From Phoronis australis (Eukaryota > Phoronida > Phoronidae), in the NCBI GenBank assembly GCA_002633005.1, contig NMRA01000139.1, positions 678,217 through 742,216 of the forward strand: a stretch of 64,000 bases of DNA. Reading direction: 5' to 3'. Below, piece by piece: positions 37,966 through 53,016 of this stretch. The translations under genes and the position numbers were made by a program. Below the pieces are notes generated by a model. It saw nothing but the letters and a program-made list of their open reading frames with translations, had not been told where the DNA came from and made no database searches. Within the stretch, counting starts at the first letter, position 1. Each line of letters starts with the position of its first letter.

Positions 37966-40900
37966 CTGGAAAGAAAAGAACATCTAAGTTAAACCGGCAA
38001 AAACAAAAATGTTAAAGAATGCGCTGCCACGCGCTTTTCAAGACTACACTGACGACTTGCTGTGTGGTCAGTCGTTTCCGTAAATAAAAACATCGTCTGA
38101 CCATTCAACTATGAATATAGCAATCAGATATGATCACAGTCGATTCTCTCGTGTATACAGTGCGCTTCTGTCATATTTCTCTCTCTGTCCTCACCAAGTC
38201 ACCTTTGTTGAGTTCTCTTTACTTTACGTGTAGCTTGTTTCAGTCAAAGGACATTAGAGAAACTTAACCTCAAATTAGTGTACACCCATTTGCTTCCAGA
38301 AACTTCAGAGAGCAAAACTAAAATGCAACAATGTTGGCTCACATGGCCACACCTAGATGGAACCCAGATGCGAACTAACCGGCCCATGAAAGAGGATAAC
38401 GGGTGGAATAACTTAATTAAGTAGTCTAATTAATTTCTTACCCGTCGTTATTAACCACCTCCAATGATACCCTGCGTTGAGTACACGTGTTTCTTGAAAA
38501 CAAGCGCATATTTCCCCCAATATACACGCGTACTAAGATGACCAGGTGTGTAAACTGTACTGACTCACGAACGCATTCACCAAGAATTTGTCCACCGTTA
38601 AGTTAATACAACCTTGACTAACCCAGATGGAAGTTGTTTTGAAATGCGTCCGTTTTTTTGTATCCAGGCAACATAATATCATTAGTTTTGTCAAATCTAA
38701 GTTGGTAATGACAATAAATTGACATCGAACACCCGTACAGTGTCAAGAAACTCCGAACGAATGATCGAATTTGCAAACGAGGCTTAATGCAGTCGTTGTT
38801 TTACGACATTGACTATTTTGCTAAACACTTTAAAATTATCATTTCAAATAACGGATCATTTAATATGGAACATGCCGATTTTGCGTTGAGGTTTTGTTAT
38901 TATGACGTTAAATAATAGGGCGCGACATCAAATTTCACAATTACGCCATAACAGCAATCAAAGCAAAGTGTAGGCATTAGTTGTGCCCTCATTTCAACTG
39001 TAAGTTTGAATTCATTAAAGCATAAATTTCTCGTCTTAATTATACCAACCCAACTTATTTCACAATCCCAACACTATAAACCATGATGGATATTTAATGA
39101 AACGCTGCGGGTAAGCGTGATCTTGAAATTGGCGCTATTTTGAAAGTTCTTATGTGACGCTATTTGAGTTTAAGATAGCCCACTATTTTTCTTGTTTCAT
39201 AGAAAACCCAATAGCCATCAAACTAAAACGTTAATGATGAAACAATAACGGTATATGTTTTTGTGTAGAATCCAAAACTCTAAAAGTTGAGGTACTCAAA
39301 TCCAGAAAACAATTTACTTACGCCGACTTAAGAAAAACAGCAAACCAGAAAATATGATTTGTCAGTGTTTGCTCTCTTCAGGAGATTGTAACGGAAAAAA
39401 CATTTTGTTTTGAAGGTTTGAAGTGGACTGTATAAAAATAAAGAAAAGTCAACAATAAAGTAAAACTTTGTCGAACACCTTTGAATCTGAAGAACACGAA
39501 TCCAGAAAAATAATACGGGACATTACATATTTGTAGCGTTTTGATGCTAAAATCATCTGATACAAAATTCAGGAAATAAGATTTGTCTACGGAACACCGG
39601 ATATAAAATTAATAGTATAGAATGAACCATATTTAATATCCACGTCTAAGGAAATACCGCAGCACCATCTACAATTCTATGGCAATTGCTGATAATGCTG
39701 CAAGTTCATAGGACACTTGGCCAAAAGTTGTATAATGCTGCCACGCAAATCACTGTTTTCAATTAACAGTAGATTGTCAATTGTATTTCTGATACCACCG
39801 AGTTGAGTATTACAGTGGCATGTGTCTACAAAGTTATGATACAATCGTACATGTACGAGATCACCAGCTGTGTCGGTGAGACGTGGAGAAACCGTTCTTC
39901 ACTTGTCCGACACGGTTTAGGGTAAGAATCGGTAGNGTGGTTGTTGTATATACCAGGGGATGCGTGAGTGTTGGCGCGCGATCAGAGTAGTATAGGGAGG
40001 GAAACCTGCCATGAGCCATGAAACTAAAAATACGGTCGTCAAGTACGTGAACCGTGACGCGACCCTCCATCACACTCCTCAGGATCCGATGACCGCCTTT
40101 TCTCCTTTTCCTAAGTATAAAGGGAGGCGTGCCTTTGCCGGATCAGAGAACTTTCATGGGACAATTATGATTGTTTTGCGATTATCTCTAGAGCAGGGAT
40201 CAACGTACATGTAGTCAACTGTCGATAGCATATGTAACTGACAGGTAGAACAGGCAGACCTCCGTCTGATGTTTATTTTTAATTGCGTAGAACAAGTTTA
40301 ACTCAGTGCAATGTGGTTAAATGTCTCACTCCTTTTTAAACACGTGTGTTGTCTGCACAAACGTGACCCAATTTCACTTTGTTGACTTTTTACGGTAGTC
40401 ATAACGCGCAGCATCTTGTATGAATTGAGTGGTCGGCTGGCAGCGATTGTTTTGGATGCTTGATTATACGGACACCGCAGTCATTAACTACGTGTAAAGC
40501 AATTCGTGATGCACTGTAAGTATAAGCGTAATGTCTGAGAGCGACGTCAGTAGATTTCATTAATCAATCCGTTCATCCATACTTTAGAGACCCATGGAAT
40601 ATGCTACAGGAAAAATACACCATTTTGCCACTTGAAGATCAAACGTTTCAGCCAAGTCGTTCGCGTTCATATGAGTCGACGATTCGTTTATCGATTAACA
40701 AGGGTGTTTTCTTAAATTTGTCTGATGCCATATTGTTCCAAGTTATTAATACATATGAGTGACCATTTTTGTGACCATACTAAAATGAGAATATGCAGTC
40801 TATATTTCGACCAAGCGAAAATTGAACGAGTGCAAAAATAACTCACCTCAATTTCGAAATCGAATTTAGGTTCACAGTGGACAGTTCTTATGTAACGAGT

Positions 40901-41035
40901 TGTGAGCATCAATTGAGCTATCTACCAACACGTAGGCAGCCTGTTGAGTTAGATGGAATTATATGTATTATATGTGGAATTTTTGACCAGATCTAGTATT
41001 ATGATCAAAGTACTGTCTCACACCGCAGTGGTGAA
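37966..41035. other. Region upstream of gene A
   Basis: Presumed gene A upstream sequence. One N at 39935. A minus-strand stretch ending at about 40850 (MLTTRYIRTVHCEPKFDFEIE before GTGAGT) could be a small exon, but nothing else supports it. No promoter is assigned. Confidence 0.5.
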
Positions 41036-41190
41036 TTTAAGGGGGGGGGGGGGGTCAAGGGCCCGAGGACCCCCTAAAATTCTCCCAGATTCTATTTGGC
41101 AGTACGGGGGTGCGAATGTCTGATGGGCAAAATCCTGGATAATACTGTGCCCTCCCGCCCAACTCAAAATCCTGGATCCGCCCCTGTACT
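41036..41190 (+). mobile_element. Dispersed short TIR-type element, copy c
   Basis: A poly-G run is followed by CCCCCTAAAATTCTCCCAGA, TTCTATTTGGCAGTACGGGG, GGGCAAAATCCTGGATAATA and CTCAAAATCCTGGATCCGCC, closing with CTGGATCCGCCCCTG. That end mirrors the CAGTGGCGGATTTAG start seen in copies a and d, so the element has short terminal inverted repeats. Confidence 0.75.
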
Positions 41191-44100
41191 GTGTCATTAA
41201 TCCTGTATTCCGAAAGCTGGAACTTCAACCACAGGAAATCGCCCTCTCTGAAACAATTGGTGGATTTATTGGTTCAACGTTTTACACCTTTGGTAAATGT
41301 TTCTAATCGATAAAAGCCGACTTGGCACCACACCAGAGTAAGATCGTTCTGTCCAGTTTCGCGTAGTAATCCTGCGCGTGCTATTTTGGATCGGCGATGT
41401 TGGCAACACCAGTTGTATAAACTCGCTATAATTGGAGGGATGTTTGCTTTGGGAATGCTTGTATTTTTGACGTGAATTCTTGCATTCGCCTGACGAAACG
41501 TTAACACTTAAACTAATGGCATCATTAATGAAATTAAAGCGGGATCTCATCCGTACGTATGCTTTGTATTTCCACTAAGAAATTATGTTTTGATTTACTA
41601 AAATATGACCGTTTGATTTTCAGAACTTTAAATAACTGCTTCCTTCATGCGCACTACCAAGAATGCACTTATATAACAATCTAATCTCACCGCACTAAAT
41701 AATTGTACTCTTTTCATTGGGACTCACAATACAGTATGAATGCTAATAATTCGTGTGGCATTATGTCAGCATTCTTATAAAAAGATAGTCAGTCAGTAGA
41801 CACACTTCACATATCGATGAGCGTTTTTATGTTTAAATAGTATGTAAATACTCGGCAAATACTCAATTTTCACAAAAGAGAGTGATTAATTAGGTGAGCA
41901 AAATCTCCGATAACGTTAAACTGGGTGAGTTGCCGTCTTCAGCGTTAAGACTATCGTAAGCAAATTGAGCTGTTTCGTCAATTGAAACCGAAACACTCTT
42001 CGGGTGCTCTTATCAGCGTTTCTCCCAAGTGGGATGTTCTACTCACAATCGCATAGAGCCAGCCGTGTTGACTACCGAGACTACACGACCGTGTGTATTA
42101 AACAAACGTGTAAGTGACATCAATGTTGTTGTACATTGCCTCAGTCCACCATATCTTCAGACTTACAAATAATTCAAAGATCGCCCAAATCTCGTGGCAC
42201 GTGACCGTGTGTTTAGAAATCGTAAGTTACACGACTGCGGTTTCGCCAAAAATGACCGGAAGTACCAAAGTGTGGGTCCAAATTTTTTAAAAAATAGACG
42301 TTTTGTAGCCAAATACATCCCCAATGTCAGACGTTCCAATGAATCGTTCTACGAACAAATTTTTTGTTTTTCTTGATTTTTCTGTTTAGTTCGATGGTTC
42401 TACCAACAAAAAATGCACGAAATCTCGATATAAGTACCCAAATGTTAACCAGTTAAGTGAAGCTGACTTGTCGCGTCAACTTTTGTCACCACGAGAACAA
42501 CCTTCGGATGTTTATTACAATGAAGTGACCAATAGCGGTGTATGTGAAGAAGGTAAGTATTTTGGGAGCAAAAGTTTTGTTTGTTATCGAGGACGTCATA
42601 AAAATATTTTGAGCAGCAACGGCGATTACTCCAGGAAGACAAGATTGTTGTTAATGTACAAGTAGGCCTACATTAGAAATGCTTTTATTAAACTAGCCAG
42701 TAGCAAACTACTCCCACTCAGTTCAGTGCGGCGGCTAAAGCATGCAAACAGACATTCATGACACGTTTTACACATTATTTTACCAATTAAGCAAAGGTTT
42801 TCTGTTTAGTTGGTAAGCATGAAAATTGTTTCTTAAAAAATGGACGCAAGCCCCATCTTAGTTCATACTCTGTAAAGACTATTAGGATTTCCCCAATGAT
42901 CATTTTGGGAAAGAGTGAAAGGCGGACCTTACATGTTACCTTTCGTAGCGCACAACCATGCTTCACCACAAGTCCCACTCTTAATTAAATGACATACCTT
43001 TCTAGCCTGATGCCGAAAGCATTGTCTACGACTCCATAAGTTGCTACGCTTGTGGTCTTATTAAATATATAAATAAGTCTCTAGCAACAGCTATCTGTTA
43101 GGTCTGCTGTCTGTCAAGACAAAACAAATGTTTCTAATTAAATTAGGCCTACTATTGGTTGAAGAACGGATGTCTTTGGAGGTCAGATCAATGAAAACGT
43201 TCGTCACGATGAGTTTATTTCAGACTCATATAAAGACACAGACGAACATGTACATGTACATGTAGTTAGACCCTCATATATCTCACACCGTTGTTTGAGA
43301 AGAGATGTTGATCTAACTTTAGTATTATTTTAAGCATAACCTCAATAAATCAATCTTTGTTAAAGCCTGAACGTTATATAAATCCACCCATTTGAATCGA
43401 ACTGCAGAGCCTAAGTGTCATTAAACCAAAGCTTTCAGTCAAAAATAAATTTTGATTTAAACCACTTAACGCTGTTTCGAATCTTCCTCAATTTATATGT
43501 ACGTGTAATAGCAAGGGGTAAGGACCAACTTACAATCCGTTATTTCTTCAGACCAAGGTAACATAGTCCGGTCATGGCGTGCTCCGGAAATTTATTAGGT
43601 TGATATGAAGTGATCACAAACTGTCAGCACTTTCAAAACTCTGAAATCGCCTCTAATTTGATTAAAGAACAATTTGAGACCAAGTTACATAATGGTAAGC
43701 AGTGCAAATTAAGATTTGTTTTGTTTTGACGGAAACCATGTGCATGTCGCCGTATTAGCGAAAAAGTGGAAATGTTCGTGTTTTGAGTGGACAAGTGTTA
43801 TTAACGTCTCGCCAGCATTTCTATTACACGCTACTTACCATTGGTGCTTACGGCTGAGAGTGCGTCCATCGGTGTTGTGTTTAAACCATGGGTGCAGATC
43901 TTTAGAAGTCCCTCAGACTGTTTACATCGGGATTATTACAGATTGAAAATTGTTCTCAGAAAACGACTTGTCGCGGTCAAGATAAAGCTTTAAACAAATC
44001 AATGTACCCGAAGCATCTAATACAAGTCGTGGAATGCGTTTTATCAAACGGAACAACGACAGAGGGTGAAGCCTTACGCCTGCAAAGTAAAGACGCTATA

Positions 44101-47100
44101 ATACCCTACCTGATATACTTTCAGTAATAATGAGAGGCTTTAAGCTTATAGTCAAATTTCTAAGGTTTCATTAAAGATTTGCCCACTGGATACATCCAGT
44201 TCGGCAATGGTAATCCCAACGTTTAGTAAATCGTTGATCTCTCAAATACAAAAGAGAACCACACAATCCACTTATCGCGATTGTTTCTGGGATTTTGAAA
44301 GTGCTCTGCATGGGGTCGTATATTTCCGAACAAATCGGATTCCCAGGCCCACCCAGTACACTGACTAGAGGATTATACTTGCCTCAAAGAAATTTATCTT
44401 GACATCGACATTGCGGTTTTTGTTTCCTTTGAAGTTTCTTATAAGTAATTCTAGTACCTCATAAGCAGCCGCTCGTATTCCGTGAGAGATACCCCCGGCT
44501 ATCAACCATCCCCAACAGAGCGTCCCCAAATGGGGTTGACTGGCGACCCGGACGATAAATTGAAGACGAGCTGAAAGCTCCTGTTCACATTACGGACACG
44601 ATTCACGTATGCATGATTGGATATCTATGGTGGCCAATGTGGTCGTTATAGCGTATGCAAATACACCTAGCGTTCCTAAACTTCTGCCACAGTCATAATC
44701 CTTTCACTGACGTCTCGTAGGCCTACTGGGCTTGTTCAGTAAAATTAATGAGCTGCGAGCGCAAACGTTATCTGTGCTGCGTCCCAAAGGAGCAAAACAC
44801 TCGCGAGAAAGCTAGTTTGATCATCCATTCCGCTTGAAATGTGCATGGTGATATATCGGGAATGTTTACGTGATCTTGCGTCGTGGGGACACTCTTGCGT
44901 CTACGGAACGCATCCCGATGTGGTACCAAATCTTTATATCCCAACTGGAAATTATTTCTGACACTTTCAGTTCTAGTGAATACGACCTCAAGAAAACTGT
45001 CCGTTTTTTGTGCTTGGGTATATCACGGTTTACGCAGGTGATTAGACTATTAAGTCCATATTTGCACTTGATGACCTCTTTATTGAACCTACATGCGCGT
45101 AGAATATACAGTAAAACTTACTTCCAATAAGAACTGGGGAATTCGATTTCAGACCCTAATAGTCTTACGATTAGACAGACATGCACGTAAATCGCACAGT
45201 AGCTCGATCTACTCAAGCCGACAGAATAATAGATACTTACATGTATCTTCAATTCGCACAAGACTAGAAAGAAAAACGTTAACAATAATTTCGAGTTCGA
45301 TCAGGATTGCAAATTAGGGTATAGCGGAAATACGGCACTTGTATCCGTTTACCGAGTCAATCAGAACTCACACACCTTTATGTGGTGATTGACACTCTTA
45401 TCTGTGTTCTCAGAACAATTAAACCAGGTTGCAAACTTTTCAACAGTTGTGACTGCTTCCGTCACTAGGGCAGTTACAACTATTGTAATCCTAGTTCTCG
45501 GTTGTAGCCGATAGTCGTCAGTGCTATGGCCTTCCAATTTACACGAATCAATGTGGACTATGTGCGCCATTGTTTCTAGCGAAATTTGACAGGAAAGCTA
45601 CTTTCTGAGTTAACGTTTGGTAACTGCTGTGTTCAACCGCTCGCTAAGCCATCGCAGAGTTGTAACTTTGTTACAGTTACAAGTTTTTAACCCAGTTTTT
45701 GTACAGTAGTGTTAGGTTTGAGAGTTTTAGCATCGGACCGTCGGTATTTAATGCACAGGGCAGAAGTCAACCTGATCATCCGGACAATCAGTCAGATGCT
45801 CATCCGAGTCTCACGTTCACAGCCACCTATTTACGACTTGCCGGTACAACACTTGATCAACCTAACGTGGACTCTACTGAAATTGTGAACGCGAGCCACT
45901 TGTCCACGAGTATGCCACTAAACAGATATTTAATGTTTTGTAACCACAGGGAAAGTAAACAGACAAGCTTGGCACGGTCCCTAGAAGAACTTCAACAAAA
46001 AAGAAATCTAAAATTGTCATTTGTTCGGGCCGTTCGCTATTCTGTGAATTACATCCAAGAGACTTAAGTGAAACTACACCTGTCTGGAGTTGCTGAGACA
46101 TTTTGAGTACACTGTACTTACATGTATGCGCTGATTTAGTGTGTCAGAGAAATATGTCCACCTTTGCGTCATTCCACTCCATTTAATTCCGAACACTACA
46201 TGTACATTCGCTCTGCCACCGATAGAAACACAGCTCAGTTAAGGTTGTTACCCTCTTATCGACATTTATTAAAAGTCTATTCGCTGGTTTGAGGTAGGGT
46301 CGCAAGTTTTGACCGTGACTTGAATCAGGAGTTGAAACCGAGGTATTACTATGTCGAGAGAAAAGTGTTGGTCATATTTTCAACTTATCTTAAGCCCACC
46401 GAATATTGTAGATGGTACACCCTAGCTTACTGACAGTTTAAATCAGATTTGCTACTAAAGGAAATTCTAAAATCTTTAACGGAACGTTTGCGTTTTGATT
46501 ATATGATACAGGTTAACACGTGAAAGTCTTCACTGAAAGTCCCCAGAACCACCCACTAAGGATGTGCGTATACCACATGCATGTACTTCTACCTTATACG
46601 CATCACATATGCGTTTCAATCAACCAAACAAGCGAAAAAACTTTCTGGTCTCACAGAGATTTTTCCAAGTGCATTCTGAAGTACATACAATGTAGGGTTT
46701 TGTACGAATGCACAGGTTGAGTAAACACTGTTGAAAAAATATTTCAAAAGTGTGCAAATGTTGCGACTCCATATCCTGTATCTACATTTTGCAGACTTTA
46801 CTGCACAGTATATCCCACCCTGTCATTTCCTCCGTGTGTCCGATATTTAACCACTGGTTCGGCGATGGCCTTTGATTTTTTATCAAGCGGTATAATGGCG
46901 TTAACATACCTTTTCAAAACAATTCGTCCATTAACAGGATAAAAACACACTTAAAGACATGTGATGTTTTACCTAGAAAAACAAGTTACACAAAGGACAG
47001 TATTTGCCCAAACTTGAATAGAGACGGAAGAAATATGTATAATCCGATTACCAACGCTAACTGGTCAATGGTTCATTGCTGTGGCTATTCCCTTCTAGCA

Positions 47101-47590
47101 CAAAACATACAATGTAGAAATTATCTTCATAAAGGACTCCGTTTTAACTAATTTGACTAGCCCTTCATAGATTTAAAGAATTACCGAAAACTGTCCCCCA
47201 ATGAGTATATGTACTAAAGCGAGTTACTATCGGCATACTTTGCTGAGGATGAAACTCTTTGCTGAGTAAAAACCAACTATTCCTAAAATATCGTCTCCAC
47301 AAAACTCTGAAAACCGTGTCGCCTCACTGTATTACACGTAGGTAAACAAACTAAAATAGTTTCGATAATTGAGACATTATTCTTTAAGTGCCCTGGTTGT
47401 TACACAAAAAGTAGACGCCGTGAATGTAACTATACTTTGCAAATCTAATCTTGTCTTTCTTTGGTTTTTCAACTTTCCAAAAAGATTTTAACTTGAGATC
47501 TATACATTTTTCGCTTAAGCAATATGTATTCAAAAACTAACGAAAAACCGCCTAAAATAAGCAAAATTATTGAAATCTTTGCTCCAACTA
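41191..47590. other. No gene recognised
   Basis: 6.4 kb with scattered short frames. The largest (122 codons, plus strand 45699-46067) has no recognisable domain. CATGTACATGTACATG-type tracts occur (about 43247-43263). Nothing firmly supported. Confidence 0.6.
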
Positions 47591-47593
47591 ACG

Positions 47594-47641
47594 CCACACA
47601 CTTACGCACACGCACACACACACACACACTCACGCACACAC
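47594..47641. repeat. CA-rich microsatellite
   Basis: Imperfect (CA)n interrupted by CG and CT units. Confidence 0.9.
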
Positions 47642-50560
47642 CGATAACCGAATTTGTTGGAGTGTTTGGTGCGTCAGGTAAAAAGCAATTACGTTAGGTT
47701 GGAATTCACAGATTTGGTAGTACGGATGGTCAGCGGATTATCTTTAGTGCAATGGCTCAAGCTTAGAAAGGCATTCGCTTTGAAGGGATTATATCAGACA
47801 ATGCTATCATCTAATGCGACAGCGCGTCAGCATAAAGATGGGTATTACTGTGGGAGCATCGCGCTAATTGAAAGACTGGTGCTAAACACTCCCTCATCTA
47901 AGGTCCGTCTTCGTCAGTGAAGTCCCACGTGTACATTTCATTGCACTGTTAAAGAAATGGACTTTTCAAGTCTTTTTCAAAAGAAAAAAATCAAACTAAT
48001 CAAACGTCTGAATGATTCCTTTTTGCACTAGCGGTGCTTTGCGACTGAAATCGGGTCTATTTCCTGACATAAATTGCATCCGATGACGACATTATGCAAT
48101 TTAAATATAAGGGGCACCAATGACAAATAGATATTAGGACAGTGGTTTTGATAAACCGAATCACTGGCTAGTGACAACGTCAGCGATGTTTGAAAGGTGC
48201 TTGCTGGAACGGTAAGTTTTATTATTGAATCACCAGGAGAGGTCCAGATAAACACGAGAGCATTTAATACTAGGCTTTCACTGGTGTTTAGCTGAAATGA
48301 ATGCAAACATTCAAGAAGAGTACTCGAAACATGAGACAAGAACAAATAAGCGATTAAAGTTCGATAGTGGTTCTGGTAAATCAAATTCTCATAAGTCCAT
48401 TGAAACCCTAATCGTGTCAATCCCAGAAACGGAGGCAAAGAATGACGTGCACTCTTCGAATCATACTCACTATATGTACTGGAGGTGTGGGGAGGGAGGC
48501 AGTCGAATATTGTAATTATACAAGGAAAAAGGCGAAATGAAATCGGACACACCGAATTCAGTGGATGTTAAAACAAAATTCGGGACCGAAATCAAGAGTA
48601 GGCAATCATTAAAGTTTATGTGCTAAAAGGTTAACAATCATTGATATCACGTGAACAAATACGCGGATAAACGTCAGTTCAACAACTAACTAATTACAAC
48701 TAATAGTTTCCAATTAGTTCAAAACTTATTTTGATAGCAGTGGTCCATCAAAGTGTTCCTTTCACGTGTCAGAATGTGATCTCTATGTTGATGTACCACG
48801 TATAGAGGCCGACACACGCCTCGTGAACATTGATTTGCATCTTGTAAAATCGCTGAAGACCCATCTACATGTATAAAGCAAGGTCACCGTACTGACTCGC
48901 AACCACTGTATATTTACAAAAACTATCGTGCAATCCAATATTGTACACGACTGTTCAAATATTTGCATCGTTATTGCCACATCTTCACAGACACCAGTTG
49001 CAAGAGATCACCAATTCAATCTATTTTGTAGATGTACTATAATAGTAAAAGTGAACCTATAACTATAAAGTCAAACACAAAGGTGAAAACTACGTTCGTA
49101 TACCCTGCCAAAGTTAATTGATTAAAATTCCACGCAACTGTGATTATTTCAAGCCTGTCGAAATCAGAAGCTTCAAGATGGACTAACTCAATTCAGATTT
49201 AGCAGCGGTGAATCAAAGATGTTTCCGTTGATGAAATCAATGATCTCCAATCGCTGCAACGTTTCATGGTGTGTAATTTGGAATGAAAGTCGACACCGTG
49301 TCAAATGGTACCATCCAAAATATTGTCCAAAACAATGGTTTTGTTGAAAATCGCGTTTCAGGTGTTTAAAGAGATCAACTACTTATAAACAAAGACCGTA
49401 CAAGTGCTCCAAATAGACTAACAACGTCATATTTTGGAAAGCAATTTAAACTAGAAGTGACATCTCACAGTGATTCGAGAATCAATCTAAGACATGACAA
49501 GACATTCCTGCACGTATGGAAATTTTAATAGTGCACAGTAAGCAACAATACCGTTCTGAGGTTCTAATTTGATGGTTAAGCGATCAATTAAAAAAAAAGT
49601 TGTTACATTTCCCGATCACACCGCTCACCAATGCGTCGTAAATCTCTTGAATTACCAACGAATTTTTAATTTCATTAAAAAAACAATGGGAGCGCTTTGG
49701 TCGGTTTAAAGCAGTTTCCATAAAGACAGCTCTAAGTGTCTAAGTGTTGAATCTGACTCTACTGATTCATTGCTAATGAATAAGCAATTTTCAATAGCAG
49801 TCTGCGTTGTAATTTTTCTAAACCTCATTGGTCAGAGAACGACGATGTGACTTTTCATTTTAACCCATTGATGGTTGCCTAGCATTTTCACTTCACACAA
49901 GAATGATACACAATTTTTTAATTTAAAGCATTAATCTAATAGTATCTTACCTGTATTCTTAAATTAACACTGCCACCTTTTGTTGACGAGTTCCACCAAC
50001 CGACTTTCTCGCACCTTTCCTCTTCGGCTGCTTATAGCATCTATTACACAGGATTCTGTGTCGACCAGGTATATTGTGCAAACAGAGAGGGCCTGCCAGG
50101 ATTGTGAGCTCAGTAAACACTTGGCGAAATCGGGCAATAATCATAACATTTACAATATCCACAAAATAGGTGGGCTCACGCCGCGTAATGACAAAGGACA
50201 AGGATGGACGACAATGCCTTAACGGCTACTGTTCCCGTCACCGTTGTTTATTCCATTCAGCCTTCATTGTCCAGTTGTTGATCTTCAAATAGATGAGGGC
50301 TGAAGTCATACCTAACTGAGTGTGAGAACGATGATACCCTCTGTTTCATTCGGTCGGTGATCTGGGGGTTTCTGTCTGATATTCACTTATGGATTAGGTC
50401 TATGTTGACATTTGAAAATTAACCAATAGCTTAGAAGGTCTATAATGATCGCTTCTCAGGGTTTTGTTTGGTAATTTTATTTTTCCAATAGTCGAATTGC
50501 AAATACACGTTTGTGGGGGCGGGTTGTTACTTCGAAAGGCCTTTGGGAAGGGTGGTCATC
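47642..50560. other. No gene recognised
   Basis: 2.9 kb. It contains the longest open frame of the window (174 codons, minus strand, 48028-48552), which shows no family resemblance and is listed among rejected items. Confidence 0.6.
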
Positions 50561-50632
50561 AAAAACGATAGGGTTAAGAGTTGCGTCCCTTGTTCCAAAA
50601 ACGATAGGGTTAAGAGTTGCGTCCCTTGTTCC
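50561..50632. repeat. Perfect tandem duplication, 2 x 36 bp
   Basis: The unit begins AAAAACGATAGGGTTAAGAG and ends GTCCCTTGTTCC. The two copies are identical, so the duplication is very recent or an assembly artefact. Confidence 0.95.
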
Positions 50633-52198
50633 AAAAGTGACTCCAAATTAAGTTGAAAAGCCTGCAAAAATAACCGTTTTTTGTCTCGTCACATAATTAA
50701 TTGCCCGCTCCTTAGAAATTGCATAACTAAATTGTTCCACGTCATTGAAGCCGGACTGGCGCGCTTTCTGTTCACCAAATGACAGGACATGTTGACAACC
50801 ACGCAAAAATTAAAAACGTGTGCGAAATAATGGCCCAAAATAACAGTCTTTCACTGTACAGGTCTTCCACATTAATAGCATTCCGGGCGAAAATCCCTGT
50901 CATGGTTTGGTACTGTATCAGGATAGGTGATGAGTAAGTAAACAATACGTTTAATTGGCTATGTAAATTTGATTTGATTGTAATTCTTCTTATTAGAAAC
51001 TCATCCACAGAAACTCATGCTCGAAGGCGCAACAAAAACACTCCCAAACAATGAGCGGGAACGAGGCTATAGATCTGAACTGTGATAAATCACCATCAAC
51101 TCACTTTGAGCTTGTTTTTTTAGTCGACGTCAATTGAAGCAAACATAGTCCGCGATTGGTCTTTAGTGAACCTTAAAACTTAAAATCCCTCGGACTTATC
51201 TCAAATTTCCCCAACTGCGCACACCTGTTATTTGACATTGTTACGAGTGTCACTATACTGGTGAATCTGAAAGGGAATGGTGTAATTGGGTACGAAATCT
51301 CTTCTGAATACTGGTTTGTGCTGTTTTATGATTAGTAGTGCTACATGAACATATTTTTGCTTACTTGTTGTACCCTGCGCCCGGGGACGACAGTGTATTA
51401 TGTTCTTGTCACGGTGTAGGTAGATTTTTAGAATAGGGCCTACGCACCGAAAAAAGACCCATGGGAAGGGAGCCTTCCTAAGGGTTTATTCGAGAATGTC
51501 CACTCCGTTGACTGTGGTTATTCCATAAACATTACGTTTAAACAAGAAGAAGAGATTCCATGTTGTGCAAATGGGAGTACATTTTGCAATCATATTATCA
51601 TTAAGGCTACAATTACAAATAGTCATGGTACATCTGTACGTTAGTAACGCTTTGAGCGTCCGAATATCTTTGAGAAATTCAATCGGAAATGCTCTTTTTG
51701 CACGGAATCGTCTCGTTAAAAGCACCCTAGAACCGGAAAAGACTTCTGTCTGAACGAAATGCTCCGTTAACTTCATCTACGAGACGTCCCTGCCTCCGGG
51801 TTCATGGTTCTATGTAGGCGTGTCTTTAATCGGAACCGTCCGTTAAAGAGCCAGACACACCCTCGTGAAAACAGCTACGAAAATGAACGAATAGATCTGA
51901 CGAATGAATCAGAAAATGACAAGCATTCGGCAAGTCCTCTGTCTCTCAATGTGAATATTCTCAAACTTGATTGGTTGTTGCGGTCCGTCAATGTAAATAA
52001 TCAAAACGTCCAGGGTTCATTGTTAGATAGAGTCGAGGTATGCCGGTCATTGCATAGCATCATTTCTTCCAGCTACGTACAGTGTATTATATTGTCTGGT
52101 GCTTTTCTGCTACTACATGTACGACTTATATTCTGCATTAACTATGCGTCTCTTTCTAGGGGGTAGGTGTGGGTGTGGGTGTGGGGTTGAGAGTGGGG

Positions 52199-52542
52199 TG
52201 GGGTTAGCTCACGTTCAGCAATTGCCAAAGGTACCTCGAATCTTCTCATTCTGCCAACCTGCGTACTGTGCTGACTTTGGGCTGCGCTCCGTAGACCCAA
52301 AACCAAAGTTGTGCACTTGTGGCGAAAACCTCAACGACAAATCACTTTTAGTTGCCACCATTTTGATAAGTTGCGCTAGAAAGGTCTTGAGTGTTACCTC
52401 TCGTGGTGTTGGGAGGACTTACTGTTCTTGCAAGAAACTTGGACTACCGAACGCACCTCGAGGTCACAAACTGGTTGACGTTCATCATTTGATATCATTT
52501 GAATTTCTCGAAATGTGCCCAGCCATTTGCCGGTTTCTTTGA
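52199..52542 (+). CDS. Possible terminal exon of an unknown gene (cysteine-rich)
   Basis: An open plus-strand frame ends at TGA 52540-52542, with AATAAA about 30 nt later (near 52574). The peptide has clustered cysteines: FCQPAYCADFG, LCTCGEN, SCARKV and TYCSCKKLG. A CAG at about 52220 (CTCACGTTCAG|CAATTG) could be an acceptor. A second open plus-strand frame (51804-52166) lies just upstream, and a GT-rich tract (about 52163-52207) separates the two. I do not recognise the family; chance openness is possible. Confidence 0.25.
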
Positions 52543-53016
52543 CTACATGAATTTGTTCATTAGTTTCGGAAAATAAAAAAACCTAAAAATCAGACGGACC
52601 TCAAAATCGGTCGGGCCTAAAAACCGAACGGAGTTGATTGTAGGACGTTTTATAAAACCTTGATTGATACCAAATCTGATCAATACGTGACAACATTTTT
52701 CGGTCCATTCCAATGCATTCAACGTCCAGTACCATGTCGTGTTTATAGCATTACCTAATTAAGACGTCAACGACAGAGGATGTGCTTTTCACCCCCCATT
52801 GGACCCAATGGAATTTATCATCAAACAAAATGTTGAACCTAAAAGCTTTCTCAACCACTGAAAAAACAAATCCGAAAGAACAGAGAATCCACATCTGTTT
52901 CATTTAGTTGTCTTTGAACTAAATACAAATCCCGGCAGCACCCGTTCGCGCGTAAAGCGATGAGCACGCATAGAAACTTCATGCATTTACATTGCACGCG
53001 CATTGGTTGCCTTACG

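Noticed and set aside
45361-46067. Divergent pair of open frames (minus 45361-45570, plus 45699-46067), a possible bidirectional gene pair
   Set aside because: Neither peptide shows a domain or splice signals, and no promoter elements are evident in the 128 bp between them.
48028-48552. Longest open frame of the window (174 codons, minus strand)
   Set aside because: No domain, repeat or splice context; composition looks like translated AT-rich non-coding DNA. Openness alone is not enough.
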